In this document: positions 56,501 through 60,929 of the stretch, piece by piece
Numbering within the stretch: the stretch's first letter is position 1
Layout: each line of letters opens with the position of its first letter
Made by a program: the position numbers and the translations under genes
Notes under the pieces: model-generated
Seen by the model: the letters and a program-made list of their open reading frames with translations, nothing else
What the model was told of the DNA's origin: nothing
Databases searched by the model: none
NCBI GenBank assembly: GCA_947247005.1
Contig: OX365955.1
Coordinates: 8,070,001 to 8,134,000 of the forward strand
Reading direction: 5' to 3'
DNA from: Spisula solida
Taxonomy: Eukaryota; Mollusca; Bivalvia; Venerida; Mactridae
Length of the DNA stretch: 64,000 nucleotides

Positions 56501-59500
56501 GTTTGCGCAGTATATGGGGCTTGCTAGAGGGCATTGTCTGCAGTCATGTGTTCAACATTTTGAGAATTAGTTGATAGTTACCAAGAAATTGATTAGGTCA
56601 ACAGGCTAACATAGAACTTAAAAAATGTAGAAAATGGCAACTAAAAGATGCATTAACTATGATAAATACTGTTAAATACATATCGTGTGCAAACATGCAT
56701 GACTGTGCTATCTAAAGAATTTATTTTTTAAATGCTCATTTGAATAAATTTCGTAGTATTTGGAAGACATTCTAATTTTGTGCTGGATGTCTGTGTTGAT
56801 GGATGCCACAAAGTTTGTCCATGCTTGTTCTTCTTAACCACTTGTCAGACTTCAATGAAACTTCACATGAATGCTTGGTAACAAACCTAGTTATGCATAT
56901 TGTTTTGCAGGAGTTATGGCCCTTTGTGGGAGACATACTTTTTTTGTGACATTAGTTTTTGTATCAAAAACCTTTCTTTTACAGGAAGGAGTGAGTGAAG
57001 ATGCTGTAATGGTAATGCTAGGCAACAAGAATGATTTACCAGAAGAAGATAGTGACAAGGCTGTCAAAGTGAAAGATGGATCACGATTGGCTGATGTATG
57101 TACAATATCTTTGTTATCTTCTTCAACTTTTCATATAATCAACAATTTGTGGAACAGGTCATTATCTGATCCACATCCCCAAGATTACAATACATGAATA
57201 GTAGAACTGTAGTGTACTGTAATATTGGGAACGGGAACCAGACTAACACCTGCTCCATGAAACAGCCCAGTCAAACAGGCACAATGTATGCTGTGGCTGG
57301 GGTCCAGCCGTGTGTGTGCTGGATCAGCCCAGTCAAACAGGCACAATGTATGCTGTGGCTGGGGTCCAGCCGTGTGTGTGCTGGATCAGCCCAGTCAAAC
57401 AGGCACAATGTATGCTGTGGCTGGGGTCCAGCCGTGTGTGCTGGATTTGTGACCTGACCCCCTGTTCATAAAGAATCAGTTTTCAGGATCAGGCTTAAGC
57501 TCAATATTGTTTATACTGTTTTTGTAAGGTATTTGTAGAGTTGAGAAATCTATTTTCCTGAGCATTTACAAACTACCTAAAGATCTTCTAGATAACAAAT
57601 TTCGAATCTTGAAAATATTTATTTTCTTATAGAAAAGGAATTTATTGTACTTGGGACTGAAACTGATCTCAAACATTCAGGATCAAGCTCGAAAATCCAG
57701 CTTTAATTTATTAGGCGCAATACTTCTGTAACTATGTATTAAAACTGATATATTTACCTTCTAAATCTAAGGAGGTATAAATAATGTGACCTCTGCATAA
57801 AAGAAATTGTCTTTCCATTAACATATTTTCTGTAACTATATGAAATTAAAAAAAAATGAGTTTGAGCCTGATCCTGAAAACCAATTATTTGTGAACACAG
57901 GGCCTGGCGTTTCAAGTTCGATCCCCAGGATATCATACAAGAACATTTTACTACATTGTATCATTCATAAAGATCTATAATGAATTACTGACTCATGGTG
58001 TGACATAAATACGATGATTTCAAAATTAAGTTATAGCTGACTTGTGAGTCAATGAGCAGACAGGAATTTATTTGGATATAATTGACTTTTGTAAATATCA
58101 CTTTCAGGAATATGGTACACTGTTTTATGAAACCAGCGCCCTCAGTGGAGAGAATGTAAATGAGGCAATGGAAGGTCTTGCAAGGTGACGACTTTTGTAT
58201 TTTCCACATGTTGAACCTAGAACTTCACATGTTGAACCTAGTACTACACATGTTGAACCTAGTACTACACATGTTGAACCTAGTACTACACATGTTGAAC
58301 CTAGTACTCCACATGTTGAACCTAGTACTACACATGTTGAACCTAGAACTTCACATGTTGAACCTAGTACTTCACATGTTGAACCTAGTACTACACATGT
58401 TGAACCTAGTACTACACATGTTGAACCTAGTACTCCACATGTTGAACCTAGTACTACACATGTTGAACCTAGAACTTCACATGTTGAACCTAGTACTTCA
58501 CATGTTGAACCTAGAACTTCACATGTTGAACCTAGTACTACACATGTTGAACCTAGTACTACACATGTTGAACCTAGTACTACACATGTTGAACCTAGAA
58601 CTTCACATGTTGAACCTAGTACTACACATGTTGAACCTAGTACTACACATGTTGAACCTAGTACTACACATGTTGAACCTAGTACTACACATGTTGAACC
58701 TAGAACTTCACATGTTGAACCTAATACTCCACATGTTGAACCTAGTACTACACATGTTGAACCTAGTACTACACATGTTGAACCTAGTACTTCACATGTT
58801 GAACCTAGAACTTCACATGTTGAACCTAGAACTACACATCTTGAACCTAGTACTTCACATGTTGAACCTAGAACTTCACATGTTGAACCTAGACCTTTAC
58901 ATGTTGAACCTAGAACTCCACATGTTGAACCTAGTACAACCTAGAACTTCACATGTTGAACCTAGACCTTCACATGTTGAACCTAGAACTTCACATGTTG
59001 AACCTAGTACTACACATGTTGAACCTAGTACTACACATGTTGAACCTAGTACTTCACATGTTGAACCTAGAACTCCACATGTTGAACCTAGAACTTCACA
59101 TGTTGAACCTAGAATGTGATTTATCATTATATTTTATTGTTAAGTTCTAGTACATTGTTGAATAATCCAATGAAATAACTTCTACAAACAACTTAAATAC
59201 AAAACTTTCTACAAAAATTAATAAGGCTGTGTTCTATACACTGTTCATTCCCTTGTTTAGTTGTAGATGTTGATATATAGGTACCATGACTGTGGTTAGT
59301 GCGCTGGATTGTAAAAAAATGCCAAGTATAGCCTTTATTTGACAGCCAGCTTTCTGCTGAAATATGGCAGGCGTATGAGTGCCTCCACCCGTATTTGAAA
59401 TCGGGTCACCAGATTAGATGATTAGCAGTCTAACAACTGAGCTACGGAGGCGATCCAGTGTTAGTTAGGATACGTACAGTCCATGAAAACTGGTGAGGTG

Positions 59501-59674
59501 TATACAACACAATATGCAACTGAAATATTTGTTGGAAATGGGGTTCAAACAAACTTAACAAAATATATTGGTATTTTGTTCTGCTTCAGGGTTTTGAAAG
59601 ATAAAGAAGACGTTTTGATTGAAAAATCCTTCCGTCTGGAAGCTACACCAAAAAAGAAAGGCTGTTGTAGTTAA
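17298..59674 (+). CDS. CRACR2A: CRACR2A-like large Rab GTPase (EF-hand, coiled coil, Rab), 20 coding exons
   Basis: Spliced CDS: 17298-17556, 23054-23207, 23647-23793, 28845-28935, 29553-29648, 30112-30183, 31247-31362, 32506-32577, 34441-34492, 37721-37765, 41121-41212, 41959-42213, 48989-49114, 53178-53256, 54059-54191, 55354-55435, 55877-55991, 56985-57095, 58108-58184, 59590-59674. All introns are GT-AG and all phases agree, giving 752 residues. Order: EF-hand pair (27-87), acidic region, coiled coil (188-370), polar linker, Rab domain with P-loop GDSGVGKS (570-577), switch-I Thr595, WDTAGQE (617-623), NKND (676-679), ETSA (707-710), tail KKKGCCS. Known family role: calcium-sensing Rab GTPases. 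Vertebrate CRACR2A supports store-operated calcium entry (short form) and dynein-linked vesicle traffic (long form); that role here is inference. The EF region is closest to CRACR2A, while the GTPase switch regions also resemble RASEF, so an ancestral-type member is possible. Start: first ATG after an in-frame TAA (17250), with A at -3. Confidence 0.94.
18701..19783. mobile_element. 1.08-kb hAT-like non-autonomous element in intron 1
   Basis: Ends CATAGGCGGATCC and GGATCCGCCCCTG, with TTACA on both sides (18696-18700, 19784-19788). Next to the ends are C/G runs. The interior repeats a CTTGCTCGCTTCGCTCGC segment about five times and TATGCTGCTCAGATAAAC. No transposase frame. Confidence 0.82.
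20212..20914. mobile_element. Composite inverted-ended element in intron 1
   Basis: The left end CAGTGCAGCCTCTCC and right end with GTTGCTCTAGAGAGGTTG resemble the pair at 51990-52325. The middle holds another palindromic element (20610-20737) and a GC-richer block with CpGs at 20330-20460. Confidence 0.5.
20610..20737. repeat. Near-perfect 128-bp palindrome
   Basis: Arms GAATGAATAATCACC and GGTGATTATTCATT surround the perfect centre GGGCTTAAGCCC (about 20669-20680). Outer arms AGAGCCGGGC and GCCCGGCTGT also pair. Confidence 0.75.
21123..21305 (-). mobile_element. MITE family D, reverse copy
   Basis: Reverse complement of 3734-3912 along most of its length, including TTGCAAGACTATACAATTCA. 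Confidence 0.7.
21930..22165 (+). mobile_element. MITE family E, forward copy
   Basis: Inverted ends GATTAATAAGGTCGGTCACT and the complement-like GTGAATGACCTGATTAAAC. Reverse copy at 12300. Confidence 0.65.
22404..22610 (+). mobile_element. MITE family G, copy 1
   Basis: Ends TATAGTCCGCCCAGGATAAT and ATTATACTGGGCGCACTATA. A second copy is at 42845 and a truncated one at 61324. Confidence 0.75.
23054..23207 (+). CDS. CRACR2A: Coding exon 2: acidic segment after the EF hands
   Basis: Acceptor tgatatttcag; donor gtaagtg at 23208. Phase 1 in, phase 2 out. Encodes a Pro-rich start and an acidic stretch ([15 protein letters not shown]) that lines up with the same segment of vertebrate CRACR2A. 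Confidence 0.92.
23300..23580 (-). mobile_element. tRNA-derived SINE in intron 2
   Basis: On the minus strand: head ACCGTGGTAGAGTGGATAAC, anticodon region CTTGACTACAGATCCGG, B box CCTGGTTCGATTCTCAGCC, then a body shared with 13800-13925. It ends about 65 bp before exon 3. Confidence 0.8.
23647..23793 (+). CDS. CRACR2A: Coding exon 3: conserved helical segment before the coiled coil
   Basis: Acceptor ttcttttttag; donor gtatgtg at 23794. Phase 2 in and out. Contains a LW.RLR...P.L..NFEDF motif (residues about 144-163) conserved in the family. The donor is immediately followed by a 26-bp tandem array that copies it. Confidence 0.93.
23794..26205 (+). repeat. 26-bp minisatellite made of 5' splice-site copies, intron 3
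   Basis: About 92 units of GGTATGTGTTATATGGTTAG plus AGTGAA. The first unit is the real donor of exon 3 (GAGAAG|GTATGTGT) and nearly every unit keeps AAG|GTATGTG or AAG|GTACATG. A 962-bp block (37 units) is duplicated: marker variants at 24361 and 24747 recur at 25323 and 25709. Confidence 0.95.
26206..28363. other. Intron 3, unique-looking DNA
   Basis: AT-rich, no exon supported by phase or family sequence. Three similar segments at about 26810-26950 share TAGCTGGTTTTA and AATGTTCTA-type words. Confidence 0.5.
28364..28400 (+). other. Possible cryptic or poison exon in intron 3
   Basis: A good acceptor (ctgttttatccag) and a strong donor (gtaagt) flank 37 nt that read open from exon 3 in phase 2. 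Joining it to exon 4 would put TAA in frame, and 37 nt is not a multiple of 3, so it cannot belong to the main protein isoform. Confidence 0.3.
28528..28672 (+). repeat. 20-bp tandem array, intron 3
   Basis: About seven units of CTGGTGCCCTAAGGTAGGGG. Confidence 0.92.
28845..28935 (+). CDS. CRACR2A: Coding exon 4: start of coiled coil
   Basis: Acceptor ttctttttccag; donor gtaagtg at 28936. Phase 2 in, 0 out; it joins exon 3 directly to give ...[10 protein letters not shown]. The [17 protein letters not shown] stretch is the conserved start of the CRACR2A coiled coil. Confidence 0.93.
29553..29648 (+). CDS. CRACR2A: Coding exon 5: coiled coil
   Basis: Acceptor tcaattaaag; donor gtaagc at 29649. 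Thirty-two codons, phase 0 on both sides, all charged heptad-type sequence (residues 218-249). Confidence 0.9.
30112..30183 (+). CDS. CRACR2A: Coding exon 6: coiled coil
   Basis: Acceptor ctgtatttcag; donor gtaagt at 30184. Twenty-four codons, phase 0 on both sides (residues 250-273). Includes [13 protein letters not shown], like the family's KAENTKL region. Confidence 0.9.
30474..30565 (+). repeat. 30-bp direct repeat, three copies, intron 6
   Basis: Unit contains ATGTAATGTTAGGTAGCCTG and TGTCAAATAT. Confidence 0.93.
31056..31150 (+). mobile_element. SINE-body repeat, copy 1
   Basis: GAAGGCAGCACTCTACAGAA, then AGCCGAGCTCAGAAAACAG. Copies at 55630 (+) and 41640 (reverse); the GGGAAGGCAGCACTC word also appears in the SINE at 38430. 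Confidence 0.65.
31247..31362 (+). CDS. CRACR2A: Coding exon 7: coiled coil
   Basis: Acceptor tatattatag; donor gtaaat at 31363, phase 2 out. Glu/Lys/Gln-rich helix (residues 274-312). The last 20 or so exon bases and the donor are repeated downstream in a 36-bp array. Confidence 0.9.
31363..31600 (+). repeat. 36-bp array copying the exon 7 donor, intron 7
   Basis: About 6.5 units of GTAAATCAAAGTTCTGTAAT plus AGAGGAAAAGAGCCAG. The exon end GGGAAAGAGCCAG|GTAAAT is the seed, so each unit repeats the last exon bases and the donor. Confidence 0.95.
31690..31945. mobile_element. MITE family H, copy 1, intron 7
   Basis: Left CAATCTCCCGAAGCATCTCA and right complement-like TGAGATGTTTAGTGAGCTCC. Related to 40608-41085 and 52705-52895. 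Confidence 0.6.
32127..32400 (+). repeat. 68-bp tandem repeat, four copies, intron 7
   Basis: Word TATGTGGCCATATGTT at 32161, 32229, 32297 and 32365, exactly 68 bp apart. Confidence 0.92.
32506..32577 (+). CDS. CRACR2A: Coding exon 8: coiled coil
   Basis: Acceptor tgtttttcag; donor gtaaga at 32578. Phase 2 in and out. Ends in [13 protein letters not shown], which matches the conserved LLKQLDFL motif of CRACR2A. Confidence 0.92.
32600..32875 (+). repeat. Dispersed repeat, ATGCCCCCC / GACCTAGGATCTTCAAAC type
   Basis: Starts TATGCCCCCCATC...GGGGG, then a (TCTG)n-like patch, then TTTGACCTAGGATCTTCAAA and GTCAAAGGTCAAGGTCAC. Two further tandem copies are at 34045-34395. Confidence 0.65.
33061..33400 (+). 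mobile_element. SINE tRNA head split by a MITE
   Basis: A-box-like CTTGGCCTAATGGTTATAG at about 33076 and B-box-like TAGGTTCAAACCCTACC at about 33370 are separated by a MITE (about 33121-33369) with ends GGGCTGGTATTTATAAAG and CTTTATAAATACCGGCCC. Confidence 0.7.
33755..33850. repeat. Inverted AAGGGAG-word cluster
   Basis: TTTCCTCCCTTTGTTCATAC faces AATAAACCAAGGGAGGTAAG, then a second AAAAAGGGAGATAATTTC. Confidence 0.55.
34045..34395 (+). repeat. Two tandem copies of the GACCTAGGATC repeat, intron 8
   Basis: CTTCAAACTTTACATGGAGG and GTCAAAGGTCAAGGTCAC recur in 34045-34185 and 34190-34390, like 32680-32870. The second ends 45 bp before exon 9. Confidence 0.75.
34441..34492 (+). CDS. CRACR2A: Coding exon 9: end of main coiled coil
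   Basis: Acceptor ttacttgtag; donor gtaaaa at 34493. Encodes [17 protein letters not shown] (residues 336-353), matching the family's RxxNKxLRDERD segment. The 25-bp array starts about 50 bp downstream. Confidence 0.9.
34541..34755 (+). repeat. 25-bp array, first block, intron 9
   Basis: About 8-9 units of TATGTGCATACAACATATCA plus TATTC, with TGTTG variants. Because 25 is not a multiple of 3 all frames stay open; not coding. Confidence 0.95.
34756..35093. mobile_element. Insert splitting the 25-bp array
   Basis: Edges ACATGCCATG and GGCATGCATGC are inverted, and ATGCAGGAGAT is repeated at both ends. Array units continue on each side, so this is probably an insertion. Confidence 0.5.
35094..35495 (+). 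repeat. 25-bp array, second block, intron 9
   Basis: About 16 units identical in type to 34541-34755. Confidence 0.95.
36437..36681 (+). repeat. 48-bp tandem repeat, five copies, intron 9
   Basis: Unit GAACTGGTGCTCAGTTATCT, then TCGTATGTTTTTATTGCTGT and ACCATAAA. Confidence 0.95.
37304..37459 (-). mobile_element. MITE family A, copy 4 (reverse), intron 9
   Basis: Ends CTGTAAACCAATTTACTTTC and ATTTCTTGGTTTACAG; internally shorter than the other copies. Confidence 0.75.
37721..37765 (+). CDS. CRACR2A: Coding exon 10: 45-nt exon
   Basis: Acceptor tctctgctag; donor gtataa at 37766. Fifteen codons in phase 0, so it could be skipped without a frameshift. Placed by splice signals and phase, less by homology. 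Confidence 0.75.
38430..38745 (-). mobile_element. tRNA-derived SINE, intron 10
   Basis: On the minus strand: A-box-like GTGGCCAAGAGGTAGGGC, B box AAGGGTTCAGTCCCCGTC, then a body with GGGAAGGCAGCACTC. Confidence 0.65.
39239..39257. repeat. Poly(C) run, intron 10
   Basis: About 18-19 C residues followed by TCCTCCCC. Confidence 0.85.
40250..40375. repeat. Inverted repeat of AAGGGAG words, intron 10
   Basis: AAATTGTCTCCCTTCTTTTT and AAATTACCTCCTTTTG face AAAGGGAGGTAACTTG and GAAAAGGGAGACAATCTC, giving a hairpin of about 120 bp. Confidence 0.7.
40608..41085. mobile_element. MITE family H with another MITE nested, intron 10
   Basis: Outer ends CCCAGATCTTCCGAAGGATC and GATACTTCGGGAGATCTGGG. Inner element about 40803-41052 with ends GCCCGTTTTCACAAAACTTC and AAAAGTTTTGTGAATATGGG. 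It ends 35 bp before exon 11. Confidence 0.72.
41121..41212 (+). CDS. CRACR2A: Coding exon 11: linker
   Basis: Acceptor tgtattttag; donor gtacaa at 41213, phase 2 out. Contains [10 protein letters not shown], which resembles the RSGSVIGKYV segment of vertebrate CRACR2A just after its coiled coil. Confidence 0.85.
41640..41765 (-). mobile_element. SINE-body repeat, reverse copy, intron 11
   Basis: Reverse complement of the 31056 and 55630 copies: TTTTCTGTGCTCGGCTGATT, TTGAGTGCTGCCTTCCCTGT. Confidence 0.65.
41959..42213 (+). CDS. CRACR2A: Coding exon 12: acidic, polar linker
   Basis: Acceptor catttttttag; donor gtaaat at 42214. Eighty-five codons open in one frame, rich in Asp, Asn, His and Ser ([12 protein letters not shown]). 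Probably disordered. No recognised domain. Confidence 0.85.
42845..43037 (+). mobile_element. MITE family G, copy 2, intron 12
   Basis: Ends TATAGTGCACCCAGAATATT and ATTATCATATGTGCGTTATA. The 5.2-kb palindrome array starts right after it. Confidence 0.75.
43042..48228. mobile_element. 5.19-kb TIR-bounded array of ACTAGT palindromes, intron 12
   Basis: Ends CGGTGTAGCAGTC-AGTTTTT and AAAAACTGGACTGTTACACTG, each bordered by GTAC (43038-43041, 48229-48232). Inside are about 80 units of roughly 61 bp: an imperfect hairpin GGGGGAAAGAACTG-ACTAGT-CAGTTTCTTCCCCC joined by TCTGTTCAGACATTTACAAG plus TATGAT. Edge units are simpler CCCCGGGGAAAAA palindromes (43062-43215, 48040-48215). Open frames in it are by-products. 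No transposase. Confidence 0.85.
48640..48770 (+). mobile_element. Weak tRNA-like SINE fragment, intron 12
   Basis: TGTTGGGAAAGCGGTGTC and GTAGGTTTGAATCTTG are A- and B-box-like, in the right order. Degenerate. Confidence 0.3.
48989..49114 (+). CDS. CRACR2A: Coding exon 13: linker (acceptor ambiguous)
   Basis: Donor AG|gttgat at 49115 is the one that fits the phase-2 entry of exon 14. The acceptor gaaag|T at 48988 is weak. An alternative acceptor at 48967 (tttacaag|T) is also in phase and would add seven residues. Encodes [24 protein letters not shown] sequence, probably disordered. Confidence 0.72.
49720..50240 (+). repeat. Dispersed repeat with TCCGTC-rich start, intron 13
   Basis: TCGTCCGTCTCTTTTGGACA, then two diverged copies of a segment with TTCATGAAAC and AGGTCAAATCTTA about 140 bp apart. 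Resembles the other (TCCG)n-headed repeats here. Confidence 0.5.
50925..51366 (+). repeat. 52-bp tandem repeat, eight copies, intron 13
   Basis: CATCAGACGTGTACAGTCTG recurs at 50947, 50999, 51051, 51102 and onward; linker TTTGCCGTCTGCTTGGGGCC. Confidence 0.95.
51990..52325. mobile_element. Inverted-ended element with internal tandem repeats, intron 13
   Basis: Ends ACAGTAGAACATCTCC and AGAGGCTGTACTGT. Interior units of about 60 bp carry CTCTGTACAGCAACAACCTC and AACAGCCAATATTTGCA. Ends like pogo-type elements. Confidence 0.65.
52443..52634. mobile_element. Foldback MITE, copy 2 (internally deleted), intron 13
   Basis: Ends CAGGGTAGCAATACC and AAATTGCTACACTG. A 5-bp duplication TGACT flanks it (52438-52442, 52635-52639). 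Same family as 8231. Confidence 0.85.
52705..52895. mobile_element. MITE family H, copy 3, intron 13
   Basis: TCTCGATCTTCTGAAGCATC and GAGATACTTTGGGAGATCG; interior of TGAGATTT-type words. Confidence 0.6.
53178..53256 (+). CDS. CRACR2A: Coding exon 14: linker
   Basis: Acceptor tgatgatttcag; donor gttcga at 53257. Phase 2 in, 0 out. Ser/Thr/Gln-rich, ends DELTDSGIQ just before the Rab domain. Confidence 0.8.
53357..53534 (+). mobile_element. hAT-like MITE, CAGGGGCGTAGCCAG family, copy 3, intron 14
   Basis: Interior matches 7302 and 11676 (GGCATTAAAGTC, CCACCAACTT); right end CTGGCTATGCCCCTG intact, left end mutated. Confidence 0.75.
53550..53760 (+). mobile_element. SINE body, intron 14
   Basis: CTAGTTCCTTGTGGAATGG and AACTGGTTAGGTGAATTGG match the SINE at 7029. 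Tail AAATAAATAAATAAAC. Confidence 0.72.
53812..54020. mobile_element. Inverted-ended repeat, intron 14
   Basis: Left AATAAGACCATCTCAAT-type and right GGTGGTCTAATTATTGAGG, with several AAAGACCA/AAGACCATC words between. Resembles pogo-type degenerate ends; it stops 40 bp before exon 15. Confidence 0.5.
54059..54191 (+). CDS. CRACR2A: Coding exon 15: Rab P-loop and switch I
   Basis: Acceptor tttatttacag; donor gtcagt at 54192. Encodes [17 protein letters not shown] and AATI(G), i.e. the G1 motif and the G2 threonine. A GT-rich repeat begins within about 10 bp of the donor. Confidence 0.96.
54197..54318. repeat. GT/CACG-rich microsatellite, intron 15
   Basis: Alternating GTGT, GCGT, GTAC and ACAC tracts beginning about five bases after the exon 15 donor. 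Purine-pyrimidine alternation favours Z-DNA. Confidence 0.9.
54490..54660 (+). mobile_element. SINE copy, intron 15
   Basis: CTGGGTTCCAATACTCACTC is B-box-like, followed by a diverged CTCCTCATGTCAGGTGCTTG body and AATTCCAGGAATAATAGTTAG. Confidence 0.5.
54838..55250 (-). mobile_element. 3' end of a non-LTR retrotransposon (CR1/L2-like), broken
   Basis: The minus strand reads WNSLPYDIR...[11 protein letters not shown] (near 55120-55200), the hallmark end of CR1/L2-type reverse transcriptase ORFs. A frameshift lies just before the W, and the tail ends in an (ATT)n tract at 54838. No intact ORF remains. Confidence 0.65.
55354..55435 (+). CDS. CRACR2A: Coding exon 16: Rab switch II
   Basis: Acceptor ccttttttttag; donor gtaaat at 55436. 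Encodes GVDFQIRNL through [11 protein letters not shown], with the catalytic-type Gln622 intact. Confidence 0.96.
55630..55735 (+). mobile_element. SINE-body repeat, copy 3, intron 16
   Basis: GGACAGGGAAGGCAGCATTC and AACAGCCGAGCACAGAAAAC, as at 31056 and 41640. Confidence 0.65.
55877..55991 (+). CDS. CRACR2A: Coding exon 17: Rab core
   Basis: Acceptor tatcttctcag; donor gtaaca at 55992. Encodes [15 protein letters not shown] and [12 protein letters not shown], the RabF3/F4-type motifs. Confidence 0.96.
56110..56530 (+). repeat. 70-bp tandem repeat, four to five copies, intron 17
   Basis: TGTTTGTGGACAAAGCTTGC recurs at 56164, 56234 and 56304; linkers rich in GGGGCTAG. Confidence 0.88.
56985..57095 (+). 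CDS. CRACR2A: Coding exon 18: Rab G4 motif
   Basis: Acceptor tctttttacag-type (cttttacag); donor gtatgt at 57096. Encodes [13 protein letters not shown], with the guanine-specificity motif NKxD. Confidence 0.95.
57263..57448 (+). repeat. 62-bp tandem repeat, three copies, intron 18
   Basis: Starts at 57263, 57325 and 57387 (CAGCCCAGTCAAACAGGCAC). The second half (GGGGTCCAGCCGTGTGTGTG, CTGGAT) resembles the A-box half of a SINE head, which continues after the last unit. Confidence 0.9.
57457..57903. mobile_element. MITE inserted in a SINE head, intron 18
   Basis: Inverted arms TTCATAAAGAATCAGTTTTC and GAAAACCAATTATTTGTGAA plus AGGATCAGGCT / AGCCTGATCCT. It sits between GCTGGATTTGTGACCTG and AAGTTCGATCCCCAGG, which together look like a SINE tRNA head. 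Confidence 0.7.
58108..58184 (+). CDS. CRACR2A: Coding exon 19: Rab G5 motif
   Basis: Acceptor tatcactttcag; donor gtgacg at 58185, phase 2 out. Encodes [16 protein letters not shown]. Read-through into the intron stops at once (AGG TGA). A 21-bp array starts about 20 bp after the donor. Confidence 0.95.
58207..59117 (+). repeat. 21-bp minisatellite, about 43 units, intron 19
   Basis: Unit CACATGTTGAACCTAGTACT plus A, with AGAACTT variants. It begins about 20 bp after the exon 19 donor. Frames on both strands are open because 21 is a multiple of 3; the exon frame stops before the array, so this is not coding sequence of the gene. Confidence 0.95.
59381..59451 (-). mobile_element. tRNA-like SINE head, intron 19
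   Basis: On the minus strand the ends GCCTCCG and TGGAGGC form an acceptor-like stem, followed by a clear A box (TAGCTCAGTTGTTAGAC) and a T-arm-like ACCCGATTTCAAATACGGGT. The anticodon stem does not fold well, so a SINE head or tRNA pseudogene is likelier than a working tRNA. Flanking 59285-59380 looks like its body. Confidence 0.6.
59590..59674 (+). CDS. CRACR2A: Coding exon 20: C-terminal helix and prenylation tail
   Basis: Acceptor ttctgcttcag. Encodes the last helix and [10 protein letters not shown], followed by TAA. A basic patch plus paired cysteines is the usual Rab geranylgeranylation signal. Confidence 0.95.
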
Positions 59675-59818
59675 TTGTGTTTATTTCTACTTTGTTTCCA
59701 TGGTAACTAAGGTGATATTATTATTTTGTTTTTCCCTCATTGAAGAACTTTTTTATTACAGATTTTATTTTTATGTATTTTTGAAATACTCGTGTAAATT
59801 TTAAAATTAGAGTGTCCA

Positions 59819-60179
59819 CACAGGTAACTGTATCATTGATAGAGAATACAAATTGATAAAAAAATTACAAAGTTTATTTACTGTAAAGCTATTTATATTC
59901 GAATAGGATTTATTTTTGGTTGATTTCGCATATGAACTAGATCGCGAAATTAAATTCCCTCGAATAATTGATCTCAAAAATATGTAACAAGAGATTTTAC
60001 TTGCAATATTTTAAATAAAAAAATTTAAGAAACCATCAAATTACCATTTTACCATTATGTGCAAAATTTAAGTCCTAGAAAAATTAATGATTTTATAACT
60101 TACATGTAATATATGTAAATAATTTTGTGTAAAAATGATTTTAATCTTTTATTGATCAATGATGGTTCAGTTACCTGTG
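59819..60179. mobile_element. Palindromic MITE family F, copy 2, 3' flank
   Basis: Ends CACAGGTAACTGTATCATTG and CAATGATGGTTCAGTTACCTG + TG, like 15748-15896 but longer. Confidence 0.75.
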
Positions 60180-60929
60180 TATGTTTATGTAATGATGTAC
60201 GATGGTTGTCTTCCCACTGGTCTGTCTCTAGTTTATATATAATCAGATTTGTGAAAGAGTTATGTCCCTTGGTGGAGGAATTGTAAACAGCTGTTTGTGT
60301 GACCACCCTTGTTTTGATTGTTTACAGTTTACACTTCTATTTAGTATCTATTAAACAGCTTCAAGACAGACGCGTTTTAGGTATACATCGTTTTGATATC
60401 ATGCATGTATCCAGCAACTCCAACTAGCTAATTTTGTATCAGGAAGAGATCCAACTAGCTTTTTTGTTCAAGGGTCAAATCAGCTTTTTTCTTAGAGGAT
60501 TGATCTGATAAGAAAAACGCTCTGATTAACTGGTGTTGATATAAAACATTACAACATAATCTCATTTTTACCAAAATTCAAGGGCAGTCTGGGTCCCAGT
60601 CCCCCCCCCTCTTCTGGCATGTATATTCTCAGTGAATTGCTCTATACCTTATCTGTATGGACAACACCAATATTTTGTTGAGGTGTCCTGAATTGCTTCA
60701 ACCTTTTCACCATAATCTAAATTGTCTCTCTTTCTCTACAACGCAAATATATCTCTACAAATGTTGTGCAATATTTTATCGTTATGTTATGTAAATTATT
60801 TTATTTGTGAAAGTTTTAAAATGTATTTACATGTCCGTACAAATGTACTATGTTTGTTTTTTTCCTTAAGACTTACACGTCAGTTTTAATTGAATGGTTC
60901 TTCCATTTACCTGAAATTGTCTCCCTTAG

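Noticed and set aside
58160..59119. 319-codon frame HMLNLVL...
   Set aside because: Out of frame with exon 19, made only of a 21-bp repeat, no other coding signal.
59381..59451. Functional tRNA gene on the minus strand
   Set aside because: Acceptor stem and A box look good, but the anticodon arm does not fold and it is joined to SINE-like sequence.
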